In this document: piece by piece, positions 9,382-20,099 of the stretch
Layout of the letters: each line of letters opens with the position of its first letter
Position numbering within the stretch: position 1 is the stretch's first letter
Assembly (NCBI GenBank): GCA_037178625.1
Contig: CM074127.1
Location: forward strand, 5,456,001 to 5,520,000
Length of the DNA stretch: 64,000 nucleotides
Reading direction: 5' to 3'
Origin: Skeletonema tropicum
Lineage: Eukaryota > Bacillariophyta > Thalassiosirophyceae > Thalassiosirales > Thalassiosiraceae
The notes under the pieces: generated by a model
What the model saw: the letters and a program-made list of their open reading frames with translations, nothing else
What the model was told of the DNA's origin: nothing
The model's database searches: none
Translations under genes and position numbers: made by a program

Positions 9382-10426
9382 TCTTTTGTTAGAGTTCACT
9401 GCCTTCCCTATTCGTCGATAAAATATTTTAATGAACTACTTATTTGAATCTGGTTCTTGCCAACATCTGGAGCGAGGGTGTCTGATTACTGAACACTGGT
9501 TAGATGTACGTACGTATATCCTTATCTTGTTAGAATGCCACACCATTCCCAAAATGCATTGCAATGGCATCTCAATATTCGCGGAGTGGGGAGGGACCCA
9601 TGAAGCGCTGAAATCGAAATCTATTGTCGAATCGCATGATCTGGGTAAAATTGCGCGAAATCCTTAAAGTGGAAGATCGAAAATTATTGCGGGAAGGAAT
9701 TTTGTTAGGGTTAGTCTTTGTTACATTTGTTACCTCTGAAGTAAGTTCGAATCGTCACACAAATGTTACAGCGATTCTTTTTGCATCCTTTCGTTTGGCT
9801 TGATCGAATAAGTAGTAATGCTGCCCGCATAAGCTATGATACGGCTAGGCAATGCTAGAAAAAAGGATTTTATTACATATCTCAATATTTAGTGAGTAGT
9901 GAGAAGAATCTGCCGCTGACCCCATCGCCTGCCTCTCGCAGGCATGGGGTCAGCGTTCGAAAATCAAGATACCTGTGACTTCCTGAGGTTGCCGCTCATC
10001 GTTCGGCCTCAGCTACGTGCATGCGCCTCTAGAGTACTGCTTTATCTCTCCTCTTTTACTCGCACACGGTGCACCCTAGTTAGCTACACATTTTTCTCTG
10101 CGGCGTACTTAGCAAGCCTTCTCCTACAATAATATATGTACTTGTACTTGCCTTCTTTTAGCTTAGCTGAATAAGCCAGGAGGATCTGTCAGTTCAAGAA
10201 AGTCACCTGACCATTCAGAAAGCACCGCGCCTTCATTCAGCTCAGCTCTGATAAGCCAGTTCTTTAGCTCTCTCTAGAGAACGCTAGTCTCTCTCTAGAG
10301 AGAGAGGGTGTAAGTAAGTACTTATGTATGAAGCCAGCGAGCATAAGGTGCTTCATTATTTCACAACGAAATGCAATTATGTCAAAAGGAAACGTACTAA
10401 ATTCGTCCTGGAAATATCTACAATAC
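9382..10426. other. Intergenic, no gene seen
   Basis: Apart from the hairpin at 9915-9954 and CTCTCTAGAGAG palindromes near 10270-10305, I see no structure and no coding sequence. From about 10378 the sequence resembles 3845-3880 upstream of copy A. Confidence 0.55.
9915..9954. other. Strong 40-nt GC-rich hairpin
   Basis: GCTGACCCCAT pairs with ATGGGGTCAGC, and the inner GCCTGC pairs with GCAGGC around a ~5-nt loop, with a single unpaired C. About 17 base pairs in 40 nt is far above what surrounding AT-rich sequence gives. Function unknown: it could be a structured RNA element or a relic of a small transposon. Confidence 0.6.
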
Positions 10427-10680
10427 AGTCGGAAATGACCCTATTACATCCTTATAAATCTGATGACTGTACGTACGCGAACGGCACTGTGCAGAAATGC
10501 ATTATATATACAGTCGGAAATGACCCAATTACATCCTTATATCTGATGACTGTACGTACGCGAACGGCACTGTGCAGAAATGACGTATATATACAGTTGG
10601 AAATGACCCTATTACACCCTTATATATCTGATGACTGTACGGACGCGAACGGCACTGTGCAGAAATGACCCTATTACATC
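10427..10680 (+). repeat. Three ~82-bp tandem repeats upstream of copy C
   Basis: Units begin ACAGTCGGAAATGACCC near 10431, 10512 and 10594, each containing GATGACTGTACG, CGCGAACGGCACTGTGCAGAAATG. Units differ by a few bases. The CGAACGGCACT core also occurs once in the conserved 5' flank of copies A (4039) and C, so the array looks like expansion of a promoter-proximal segment. The open frame across it is a by-product of the repeat. Confidence 0.8.
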
Positions 10681-10843
10681 CGTGACGTGATTACATCCTT
10701 ATCTGGTGACCTCGCACCCAGTATCCTCCAGTATCGCAGCCATTATTTTATACGCACTGCGATCGGCACTTCGCTTGTGCTTTCAATTGTAACTACGAAG
10801 AACGAAGTTGGTCGATGAAATCAAGCTGTCTATCTACTTAATA
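10681..10843 (+). promoter_or_regulatory. Conserved 5' flank of glycosyltransferase-like copy C
   Basis: TACGCACTGCGATCGGCACTT followed by GTGCTTTCAATTGTAACTACG matches the flank of copy A. It directly follows the 82-bp tandem repeats and ends at the start codon. Confidence 0.5.
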
Positions 10844-12165
10844 ATGACTGCAACGACACTAAACTCATTGATTAAGACGATGCTACGCAGTTACAGTCAA
10901 CCTTATCTACGGCGCAAACTCATTCTGATCCTCTCTTCAATCAGCGCTCTTCTCGCAATCGACGCTCTTCTCGGCACAACATTATTTTTCAGTCAGCCGT
11001 TAGAAAACGATCTGAATCGTCAATTGCTAGCTGCGCCAAATAATGCTCTACGCTCCTCTTCTTCGTCGGAGTTGTCAGCACACCATGATGATAGGAATGG
11101 CGCTAAATCGATATCTTATGTCACTTCATTCTGGGCGAGAGAACGACCTACAACAAGAGTGATTCCACACCGCAGAGAAATGGAGGCAGCTTTACTGGCC
11201 AATATTTATAACCCTCACATCGATCAAGTGGTTGTATTTCTCGATGGGGTGTCTACCGGTGATGACGTTGATGAGGAACATAAATCATCCTGTGCTCATT
11301 TTCTTCGAGATATGGCGGAAATCAGACATCGATTTCTCAAGCTTGTCGCTTCAGAAGTGAATGCACATCATAATGGCGTAGATCCAATGTCAAAAGTGGA
11401 ATGCGTCAATGTCTTCAATGGTCAACCGACCTATCATCAAATGTTCCTCAATGCGCTGTCGGACGTCGTCACAGGAGATATAGTAGTTATGGCCAACGCT
11501 GATATGGTATTTGATGATTCTCTTGCAAAGGCGAAGAAATTGAAGGAAGACGTGTTAGCTGTACTGGGAACACGGGGATTCTCGCTGGGTATTCCTGCAT
11601 CGACAAAACAATTCTATGATGCCATAGTGAGATCTGCAGGGTCTTCTCAAGAACTGAAAGATTGGGATGTCGACCAGTGCAAAGTCAATCCATGTAAGTC
11701 GCTCAAAGTATTGCTCGTTTTCTCGCTTCTTCGCTCAAACACTCACAATACTTTTTCGCTCCTCCAGGGTCGTGGGATACATGGATCTTCCACAAGGAGT
11801 CTGTCCAGGGGCAATTGCACGAGGAACATTTCCAGCGACCAAGTATCATTAGTAATGAAATGACATCCTTTTATATGAATGAGAATGGTGCTGAAAATGC
11901 AGCTCTGTGGGCCATGGAACAATCTGCTAACTTTGCAACAACCTACAATGCATGTGATGAGATACAATCCTGGTCGTTTCATTTGACGCCAAAAATGCAT
12001 CATAGTCAGGGACTGTCAAAGTGGTCAGTAGATGGCAATAGGGCGTACATTCCCAAGCCTTGGGGTGGTTCGAAGGTGAGACCAAGATTTCATGGCAAGA
12101 GACAAAATTCTCCTCCGTATCCTCCGAAATGGTGCGGGAAGGCAGGTGGTTGTTTCATTGATTGA
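10844..12165 (+). CDS. Glycosyltransferase-like type II membrane protein, copy C
   Basis: Exons 10844-11693 and 11768-12165 (74-bp GTAAGT...CCAG intron, phase 1, same codon as copy B) give about 415 residues. The N-terminus has MTATTLNSL, basic residues, then a 25-residue hydrophobic anchor. The luminal part carries the same blocks as copies A and B: SYVTSFWARERPTTR, VVVFLDGVSTGDD, GDIVVMANADMVFDD (DxD-like), NPWSWDTWIFHKES, NGAENAALWAM, SWSFHLT. It is closer to copy A in exon 1 and to copy B in intron, exon 2 and 3' flank, which suggests gene conversion or a two-step duplication. Likely a functional glycosyltransferase-like enzyme of the secretory pathway. The substrate cannot be told. Confidence 0.7.
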
Positions 12166-12672
12166 GAGTAGAACATATGATGTTAATGTGGTTCGGGAAT
12201 AGATGATGATAAAGGGGAGACAAACTTTGTGTATGACAAAGAAGCAGACAAAGAAACTACTTACAAAGGTTTAAGATGTGGGACGATTGACGTGAAATCA
12301 CTCTTTTCACTCAGAGTACATACCATCCATCAACACTTTTGATGAGGACGTTGCTGCAGCAGCAATCATCTGTAAAAATAGAAGAGTAAATCATTATTTG
12401 TTGCCCATCGATTTTTCATTCCTGCTGTTGGCCACAGAGAAGATGAACATGAGAGATAGGCCTTCTTGGACAAGTCCATAGAGAAAAGACTCTGCAGAAC
12501 GAGAGGGTCCTTGGCAACATGAAGCTGGGGATTTTGTTGTTGCCTTGGCATTGTCATAAGTACGCCACCGGGAATCATTGTCACAGGAATTGTAATCCTA
12601 CATTTTTCATCAACGCCGCAAGAAAGAATCCTATTCCTCCATTATATACAAGTCGTGCTTTCAAAAATGACG
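12166..12672 (+). repeat. 3' flank of copy C, duplicated behind copy B
   Basis: Counterpart of 8049-9025 with an internal ~430 bp missing after CGCCACCGGGAATCAT near 12577. Similarity ends near 12672, just where the polymerase alpha fragment starts in the other copy. Confidence 0.75.
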
Positions 12673-13233
12673 CACAACTTCGTTTGAGTTTGTGTACTTT
12701 ATGGAGGAAGAGTGTAGCTTTTCTCTTTCTCTGCTTTCAAGATGACCAATATTACTATCGTAGCAAGTAAAAGCTTGCTGCTGAACAACACACGTGGTTG
12801 CATACGCAGTTAAAGACTACTATATATTCTATTCTATCCTTGCCCTCTTGCAACTGCAAAGCCTCGATCGACTCTCGACTCAACTTGCAACCTTTTTCTC
12901 CCCTGTTCTCCTTCTCGTTCCTCATAAAAGTTCCTCGCGGAGCATATCGAATTTCCCGAACTAATCACCCGGGGGGATGAAAGCTAGCCTGATATTTCGG
13001 GTAGTAAGTCAATGTGTCAGGGATTACGGGGGATAAAGGTTTTGGACTGGAGGCTGTTTGGTATTCGACGTAGGGATAATATATGCTTACAAACTCCGGA
13101 GCTTCGCTTTTCGCTGATGCATTCATTCGACGATGATGGAATGCATGCATTCACCTGCCCCTGCCAATGGAAATGGAGATTCTAAAGCTGGGAAGATACG
13201 CTAGAGATATCATTCAACTGAATTGCCAAGAGA
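12673..13233. other. Intergenic, upstream of PPR gene
   Basis: Open frames on both strands are short and without recognisable motifs. It must contain the promoter of the PPR gene, but I cannot point to an element. Confidence 0.5.
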
Positions 13234-14672
13234 ATGAGTCATCCCACAAGCTGCAATAAAGATGAATCATTTGTCTCGAGATCCACAACAACAATAACAG
13301 CGACATCGACGACGACGACGATAATGGCCTCACGACAGAAATGGCAATGGCCTCGTGGTCGACGGAAAAGAAAACTATCGTATAGAAGCACTACTCCGAT
13401 GATGGGTCAATTACTTTGGATCGTGGTGACATCATCTATACTGCTGCAGTCACCACTATCGCTATTTCAATGGCCAACGAATCATCATCATCGTGGTAGT
13501 CGGAGGAGGGTGATGGTTGCTGGTTCTGTAGCTGATGCATTTTCTACTCCATTGACATCATCGTACCGACAACATGATGCGATACTATCAACTACATGTC
13601 GAAACTGCCATCATCATGATCGGCGATCATCATATAGTAGAGCCACCTACTACAACTACTCATCCGCAGCAGCAAGGCAAAGAAGTGTGTTCACTAATGA
13701 ACGAAGAGGAAAAGCTACCACCACCATTGCAAATAATCATGCTGGACACAAATCAATAACTTCCACTACACTTTTTCTTGCTATAAAAGCTACTGAAGCG
13801 TCATCATCGAAGAAAATGGATAATCTTGAAACGACAGTTTCTTCTTCAGATGCATCTGCATCATCATCATCAGTTACCAACAGCGGTACTACCAATGGGA
13901 ACAACAACAATCCAGCAGCAGCAGCAACAACAAATTCAAATAATAACAACAACAACAACAACAATAATCCAAACAACAACTCTTGGTTGGATCGAACTAC
14001 AGCTCGTCTACTTGACACACCATCCTTTTCCTCACCTCTATTATACTCAACTACAACAAATGAAGAACAAATTCATCACAACAACTCCACCACCATCCCA
14101 AACAACAACAATAACAACAATAATATGGCCCCCCTAACACCCGACGATGTCAATCTAATCACCACACTAATGACATCTCATGCACGACGATCGACGATTG
14201 AATCGGCACGTATTTGTGAACAATTGTTAAAGAGGGTGGTGGAGGAGGTGAATCGTGGAAATGAGGATGTGAGGGTTACTACCAAGATGTATACGGTTGG
14301 TAAGTGTGCAATTTTTTGATTGTTTTGGAATGTTTAAGGTTGGAATGTTTCGTTTGTGTGTGCGTGTTTAGGTTTGTTTGTTTGGAGTTGAGGTGGAATA
14401 TAATATAGGAGTAGCTTGTCTTGTGTTTTGAATCTGTATATGCAAATCATGGATAATGTTGTTGTTCTTCTTGTATAGATCATCTTTCTTACCTCATTTT
14501 TTCTCTCTCTCTCTCTCTCTCTCTTCTACACTATTCAAACTACACACACAACCATAACAACAACAACAGCAATGGATGCATGGGCAAAGAGTCAAAGAAG
14601 GCCTCTCCCCGGAAGTAGTGGTATCAACAATAATTCTTCTTCTTCTTCTTCCTCTTCTTCCACCGATAATGA

Positions 14673-14703
<31 letters not shown>

Positions 14704-17700
14704 CGAAAAATCAACCAACACAACAATAACAATAATCATCATCATCAAAAACAACTCCAACTCCACCCCCAACAACAACTAACCACCACACAACGTCAAA
14801 CACATCAACAACTTCCCCTCGGCGCGGCAGCTCAACGTGCTCACCGTATACACACTTCACTTGTGAAAATATATCAATCGACACATGATCCACATTTGGC
14901 ACCAAGCACCATTAGTTACAATGCTGCTATTAATGCATGGAGTAAGAGTTATCACCCCTCGGCGGGTGAGATGGCGGAATTGCTTTTGGGGGAGATGATG
15001 AGGGAGTGGAGGTTTGGGTTTGGGGAGGTTGGGACGGAAGAGGAGGAGGAGGAGTTGTGGAGGTTGAATGATACGAGGAGGAGAAGGATGAAGAGGAGGA
15101 GGGTGGATGAGGATTATGAGGAAGAGTATAATGATGACAATAAAACACCAGTCGAGGGAGGACTGAAGGAGAAATCAAACGAAGGAGGGAGACGGATAAA
15201 GCGAGGGAATGAACGAGTCAAGCCGGATGTGGTAACGTTCACAGCAGTGTAAGTTTTCTCACTTGTGTGCATTATTGCACTATATTTTCCATCTCTTGTA
15301 TGTGTACTCTTGGAATTCTGTTACTAACACACCTTTTTTCTCTCCTCCACTCCCTCTTCAAATGCAATAATACAATAGCATCGACGCATGGGTGAAATGT
15401 ACAGCACTAGCCCATGATTATCACTACGAACAACCCCCCGACGCTAATAGTGCGAATAATACAACCATTCGTCAAGAACGGGAGGATTACGTGGAATGGA
15501 AACGATCTCAGGCAGAAAAGGCAGATGCATTGACACGACGAGCTGCCACACGTGCCAAGCAGTTGTTGAATTTGATGATTCAATTGGGTCATTACGATCC
15601 AGAGAGGCATAATGTTACTTCCACGTCGGAGGATGGTGATGATGATGATGATAATGATGGAGAGGGTAATAGTAGAGAGTCGTCATTATTCAATGTGGAT
15701 AGGTGTGAACCTGGGATGCGTCCAAATTGCTACACCTACTCTGCGGTAATGAATGCATTGGCAAAGAGTTGTTCTGCCCTACGGGTAATGACCTCTACCG
15801 GGAGCAGCAGCAACAGCAACAACAACAGCAGCCATAATAACAAGTATCGTGGTCGTGGTGGTGGTACACGTCGAGAAACTCGATACGATCCGGCGAGAGA
15901 GGCTCAGGACATGTTGGAATCCATGATTGAGAAGCATGAACGGTACAAGGAACGAGTGGGGGAAACGGATATTTGGAAGAATAGTGGATATGCACGGACT
16001 AGTCCACACGATGACGATTGGATATTGGAAGACGCGGCTGACGATGAGGAAATTGGCTACGATAATAATGATGATTACATTGGGTCTAAGTCGAGTTATC
16101 AAAAATGGATGAAGGAATCATCTCCCAGTTCCACCACCGCCGATGGAGAAGCCAACAGTCACTGGTTTGAACCTCGTCCGGATGAGCTTACATTTCCTCC
16201 CAATACAATCAATTACAACTCGGTTCTAAATGCTTGGAGCAGAGCCTCTCGATATGATCCCTATTCTGCGATACGTGCTGAAAGTATATTACTCGAGAGG
16301 ATGGAACGGCCCTTATCCGAGGGAGGGGACGCCGTCGAACCTGATGCACTCAGCTACTCTTTAGTTATCCACGCATGGTTGCGTGGTTGCCGCGGAACAA
16401 CGGGGCATGGACCTCCGTCATCCTCCTACCGACCAAGAAAGCGTAACTATACCGATGAAGAACGAATTCACAAAGCAATTGAAATTGTTGATCGGTTAGA
16501 AACTTGGGCAAGAGAGGCGCACGCCCATAGAATGGTTGGTAATGGACGTAGTGATAGCAACCAAAGTAGGGAAGAAGATCACTTCCAATTAGAAGAAGAT
16601 GATGGGGATTACAGCGATGATGATGAGCCAATTGACGACAAGCAATTTTCCTCTCGATCGAGTTCTTATGCATTTCGTCAGCATAATAAGGCGAGAGATC
16701 TCGATGTTGAAGTCTACAACTCAATCCTTGTGGCCTTCTCCCGTGAGCAGGAGGGAGATCATGCTGCTAGTGTTATGAAATTGTTGGATCGTATGGAGAG
16801 AATTGCGGATGAACTCGACATGCCCAGCGTGAGGCCCAACCAGCGAAGCTACAATGTTGCGTTGGATGTTATCGCCAAGTCAGCAATGATTGCCAACACC
16901 TCCTTGTCAGGCTATTATTACAAAGACAAAAAGCCAGCAATTGGCAACAAGAGGCATGGACAACATTTCAACCCGCTGTTTGCAGGTAAAGCCGCAGAAT
17001 CTATCTTATCCAGAATGTTAGCCAGAGATTTCCGCCCAGACGCTTACACCTTTGCCAGCGTGTTGAACACATATCAACGAATACCAAATGGTAAACTTGA
17101 CGCCGCCCTTGCTGCTGATGCTGTTGTGAGGGGCATGGAATCACTTCATTTGCATGGGAAAATAGATTATCCTCCAGACGTTTTCCACTACACCATGGTT
17201 TGTGCTTGTTGGAGCCGTAGCGGAGAGCAAGGCGTGGCTGGAGAACGTTGCTCAGAAATCTTGCGCCACATGCAGCAGAGAGACAAAGCTGGTTTCCCTC
17301 GTGTTCGACCCAATATTCGCACTTTTAATGCAGTCATCGATTCTCATGCTTACAATGGTAGAGTTGCAGAGGCAGAAGACATGTTGCTTTCAATGGTTGA
17401 CAACTACGAGAGTAGTGCAGCAAGATCGATGGATGGAATTGAAGACGAAGAGTTGCCCGTTAGGCCAGACTCATTTTCATTCAATACTGTGATTCAACAG
17501 TGGGCACGAACTCGCACACCAGAGGGAGGCCGTCGAGCAGAAATCATTTTGGACAGAATGCTTGAATTCCACTATGCTGGAAACGCTGACGTGAGACCTG
17601 ATGAAAGATCTTTTTCATACATTATTTACCACTACACGAAAGGTGCTGGAAGGATGGCCCCAGATGCCCCAGATCGAGCATTGAAGCTTCTTCGTAAAAT

Positions 17701-18661
17701 GATTGGAATGTATCGTCAAGGTTACACAGAACTAATGCCGGCTCACCAGAATAGAACAAATCCAATATTTGCATTCACATCTGTTATTGATGCGCATTCA
17801 GTGTTGAGACGCAATGATTCAGGAATCGTTGGAGCTGAGCTGTTAGAGTCAATGACAAAACTGGGGGAAAAACTTGAATCTCTTCGACCAAATACTTATG
17901 CATGCTTGTCTGTCCTCTATGGGTGGTCATCCTGTGGATCAATCGACGCAGGCGAAAGAGCTACAGAGCTGCTACAAAGAATGGAAGCAGACATGAAGGA
18001 TGCAGCTAGCAGAGGCGAGGATTCTATGATGAGAACAACTCAAAGATGTTACATTTTGGCACAAACTGCATGGGCGCGAAGCCAGTCCGAGAGAAAAGCA
18101 ACAGGAGCTTTAAAAGTACTTCATATGATGGAAAAGAATTATGCAGAACAAAACTTGGAAGCGAGGCCGACTGTTCAGGCATATTCAATGGTCTTGAATG
18201 CTTGTGCCTTTGCAGATTCAGTCGAAGTTGATGGCAAGATTGTCAAGGCATCTCCCAAACAACAAATGAAAGCGTTCCAAATCGCAGAAATGATCATGAG
18301 CAGACTCAGCAAAGAACCATACCCAAATGTGAAATCGACAAGCATGACTTACGGTACATTCATCAAGTGTTGTGGTAGATTGGATTTGCCCAATAATATT
18401 GCACAAGAGAGTGCCAGCAGAGCATTTGCAGATTGCTGCCAGACAGGGTACGTCTCAGACTTCGTTTTCACTCAATTGCGTTATGCTCTCCCGCCGGAAA
18501 AGTTCTTGAATGTGCTTGCCAAGAATGGATATAAAAACTTAAATAGCAAAGGAAAGAGCTTGAGCCGTGATGGAAAGAGGATACGGCCCGTTAGATTAGA
18601 TGATCTTCCAGATGAGTGGAAGAGATGCGTGGATCGAAATGCCAAAAGGAGTAATAGATAG
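13234..18661 (+). CDS. Very large PPR protein, probably organellar RNA-binding
   Basis: Exons 13234-14299, 14570-15248 and 15379-18661 give about 1675 residues. The joins restore PPR helices: MYTV-AMDAWAKS across intron 1 and VTFTAV-IDAWVK across intron 2. Further PPR motifs follow throughout, such as NTINYNSVLNAWSRAS, DALSYSLVIHAWLRG, VEVYNSILVAFSR, DVFHYTMVCACWSRS, NIRTFNAVIDSHAYNGRVAEAEDML and PTVQAYSMVLNACAF. PPR tracts bind single-stranded RNA, mostly in plastids and mitochondria, to guide processing or translation. A hydrophobic stretch at residues ~56-78 followed by VADA-FSTPL (F at ~103) resembles a plastid signal with an ASAFAP-type site. The ATG at 13399 would put this signal at the very N-terminus. 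Long Asn, Ser and acidic runs break the repeats. No DYW or SMR domain was recognised. Confidence 0.85.
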
Positions 18662-20099
18662 TTGTTGCAGTTGGCTTGAGCTGTGAAAGAAGAAAGTTCT
18701 TATATGTTTGCTCAAAAAGTATTCTTAAAATGTAGCAAATAGGATCTGACGAGGTATTATTTATTGCGAAGACAATTGTCTTCAAAGAAATAATCAATGC
18801 AAAGGAGATGCAAAGGGCAGATGGCGGGCCCAAGCAACGTAAATGATGCTGATTATTGCAAAGGCGACTCTGTCTTCAATCTAAGAAGTAATCGAATGAC
18901 TTGTGCATGCTGAGGCCCACCAGACGTACTATAAAATTTATGTAACATCATTAAGTTCTCGCACCTTTCTCTACATTGACACTGGTGTCTAGAGGGAGAG
19001 AGTAGAAATAATCTATCTACTTCTATCTCTAATAACATCATAGGAGTATGTATCAACATCTGCATAGGCCTACCTGTGCACTTTGCAAAGGTCTGCAAAA
19101 TAGACACAGTCTCCTGGGACAGAACCCAAACCGAAATAAGCGCGAACCCATCTAACTGACGGGCGATGACACAAGTTTGACGAAGTACCGTATGAGACGT
19201 CTTGAGAAGGCGTGACGCGTTTATACTAATGACGTGCAATCAATTCGAGAAATGAAGGAACATGAAGAATACTTCCTGGGGCTGCGTCATCATGGGAAAA
19301 GAATTCCTACGCCGGAATTCTGGGGCCTAAATTCCGATCTGCCGAACCGAATGTGACTTTAAAGCTAAATTTTTCGCAGACAATTGTGACGTCAAAACAT
19401 ATCTATTTTCATGAGAGGTAGTAATACTTGTTCCATCGTATCTGTACGTGGAAACATCAAATTATGAGTCAAAAACATTTATCTGACGTGCTTTTCCAAG
19501 ATCCACTGTCTCTTAGGGGGCGGCCAGACTGACACCTTGATATCCATTGGAGCGGCAGCAGGAGGGCAGCCGCCTCAGCAGGAGGCCTGAAGTCGAACGC
19601 ACTCACGTCCATATCTTTCCCAATTTACGTAAGTTGTTGTTTGAACTGCGCTACACGGGGCTTCGATTGCATTATTGTTGTAAATAGGTGAGTGGATAGA
19701 TGCACGGAGTCTGCTCTGCAGTGTGCTGATTGTGGTTGGATGCGTGGACGGTGGTGTCTGCAGCCTTGCGGCGGCGGGATTCTTTTTAATCATAACTTGT
19801 GCACTTCTGCCGATGAACTGGGGTTCGGCAGTGTCTGCAAAATGTCATGTCGCAAACTTCACTGACAACCACTTTTGACCCTTTGAATCACAGAACAGCA
19901 CCACATCGAATGAATACAGAGGACATCGCGACCTCAACCTCTCAGTAAAGGCGATCAGAGTGAGAAAAGGGGCCTTCAGAAGGCAAACAATTCAGCGAGA
20001 GTAGGTTCACCACCAGAGTTCGGTTCAGTTGCATCGTAACTATCCATATCTTAAGGATACTTCCATTGGCAATTGATTATCATATCTTCACAACAGAGG
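18662..20099. other. Intergenic, no gene supported
   Basis: Contains the PPR 3' end and the homeobox gene promoter. A 128-codon open frame on the minus strand (18853-19239) has no recognisable features. No repeats or RNA genes were recognised. Confidence 0.5.

Noticed and set aside
10324..10668. 114-codon plus-strand frame
   Set aside because: It runs over the 82-bp tandem repeats, repeats itself in shifted frames, and has no equivalent before copy A.
10427..10680. Array resembling spaced repeats (CRISPR-like)
   Set aside because: Units are contiguous, ~82 bp, diverged, and this is eukaryotic DNA; a simple tandem duplication.
14494..14778. Minus-strand Val/Ile-rich frame
   Set aside because: Antisense of the Asn-rich exon 2 of the PPR gene.
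18853..19239. 128-codon minus-strand frame
   Set aside because: No motif, no signal, no paralogue; in a long AT-rich gap such a frame is expected by chance.
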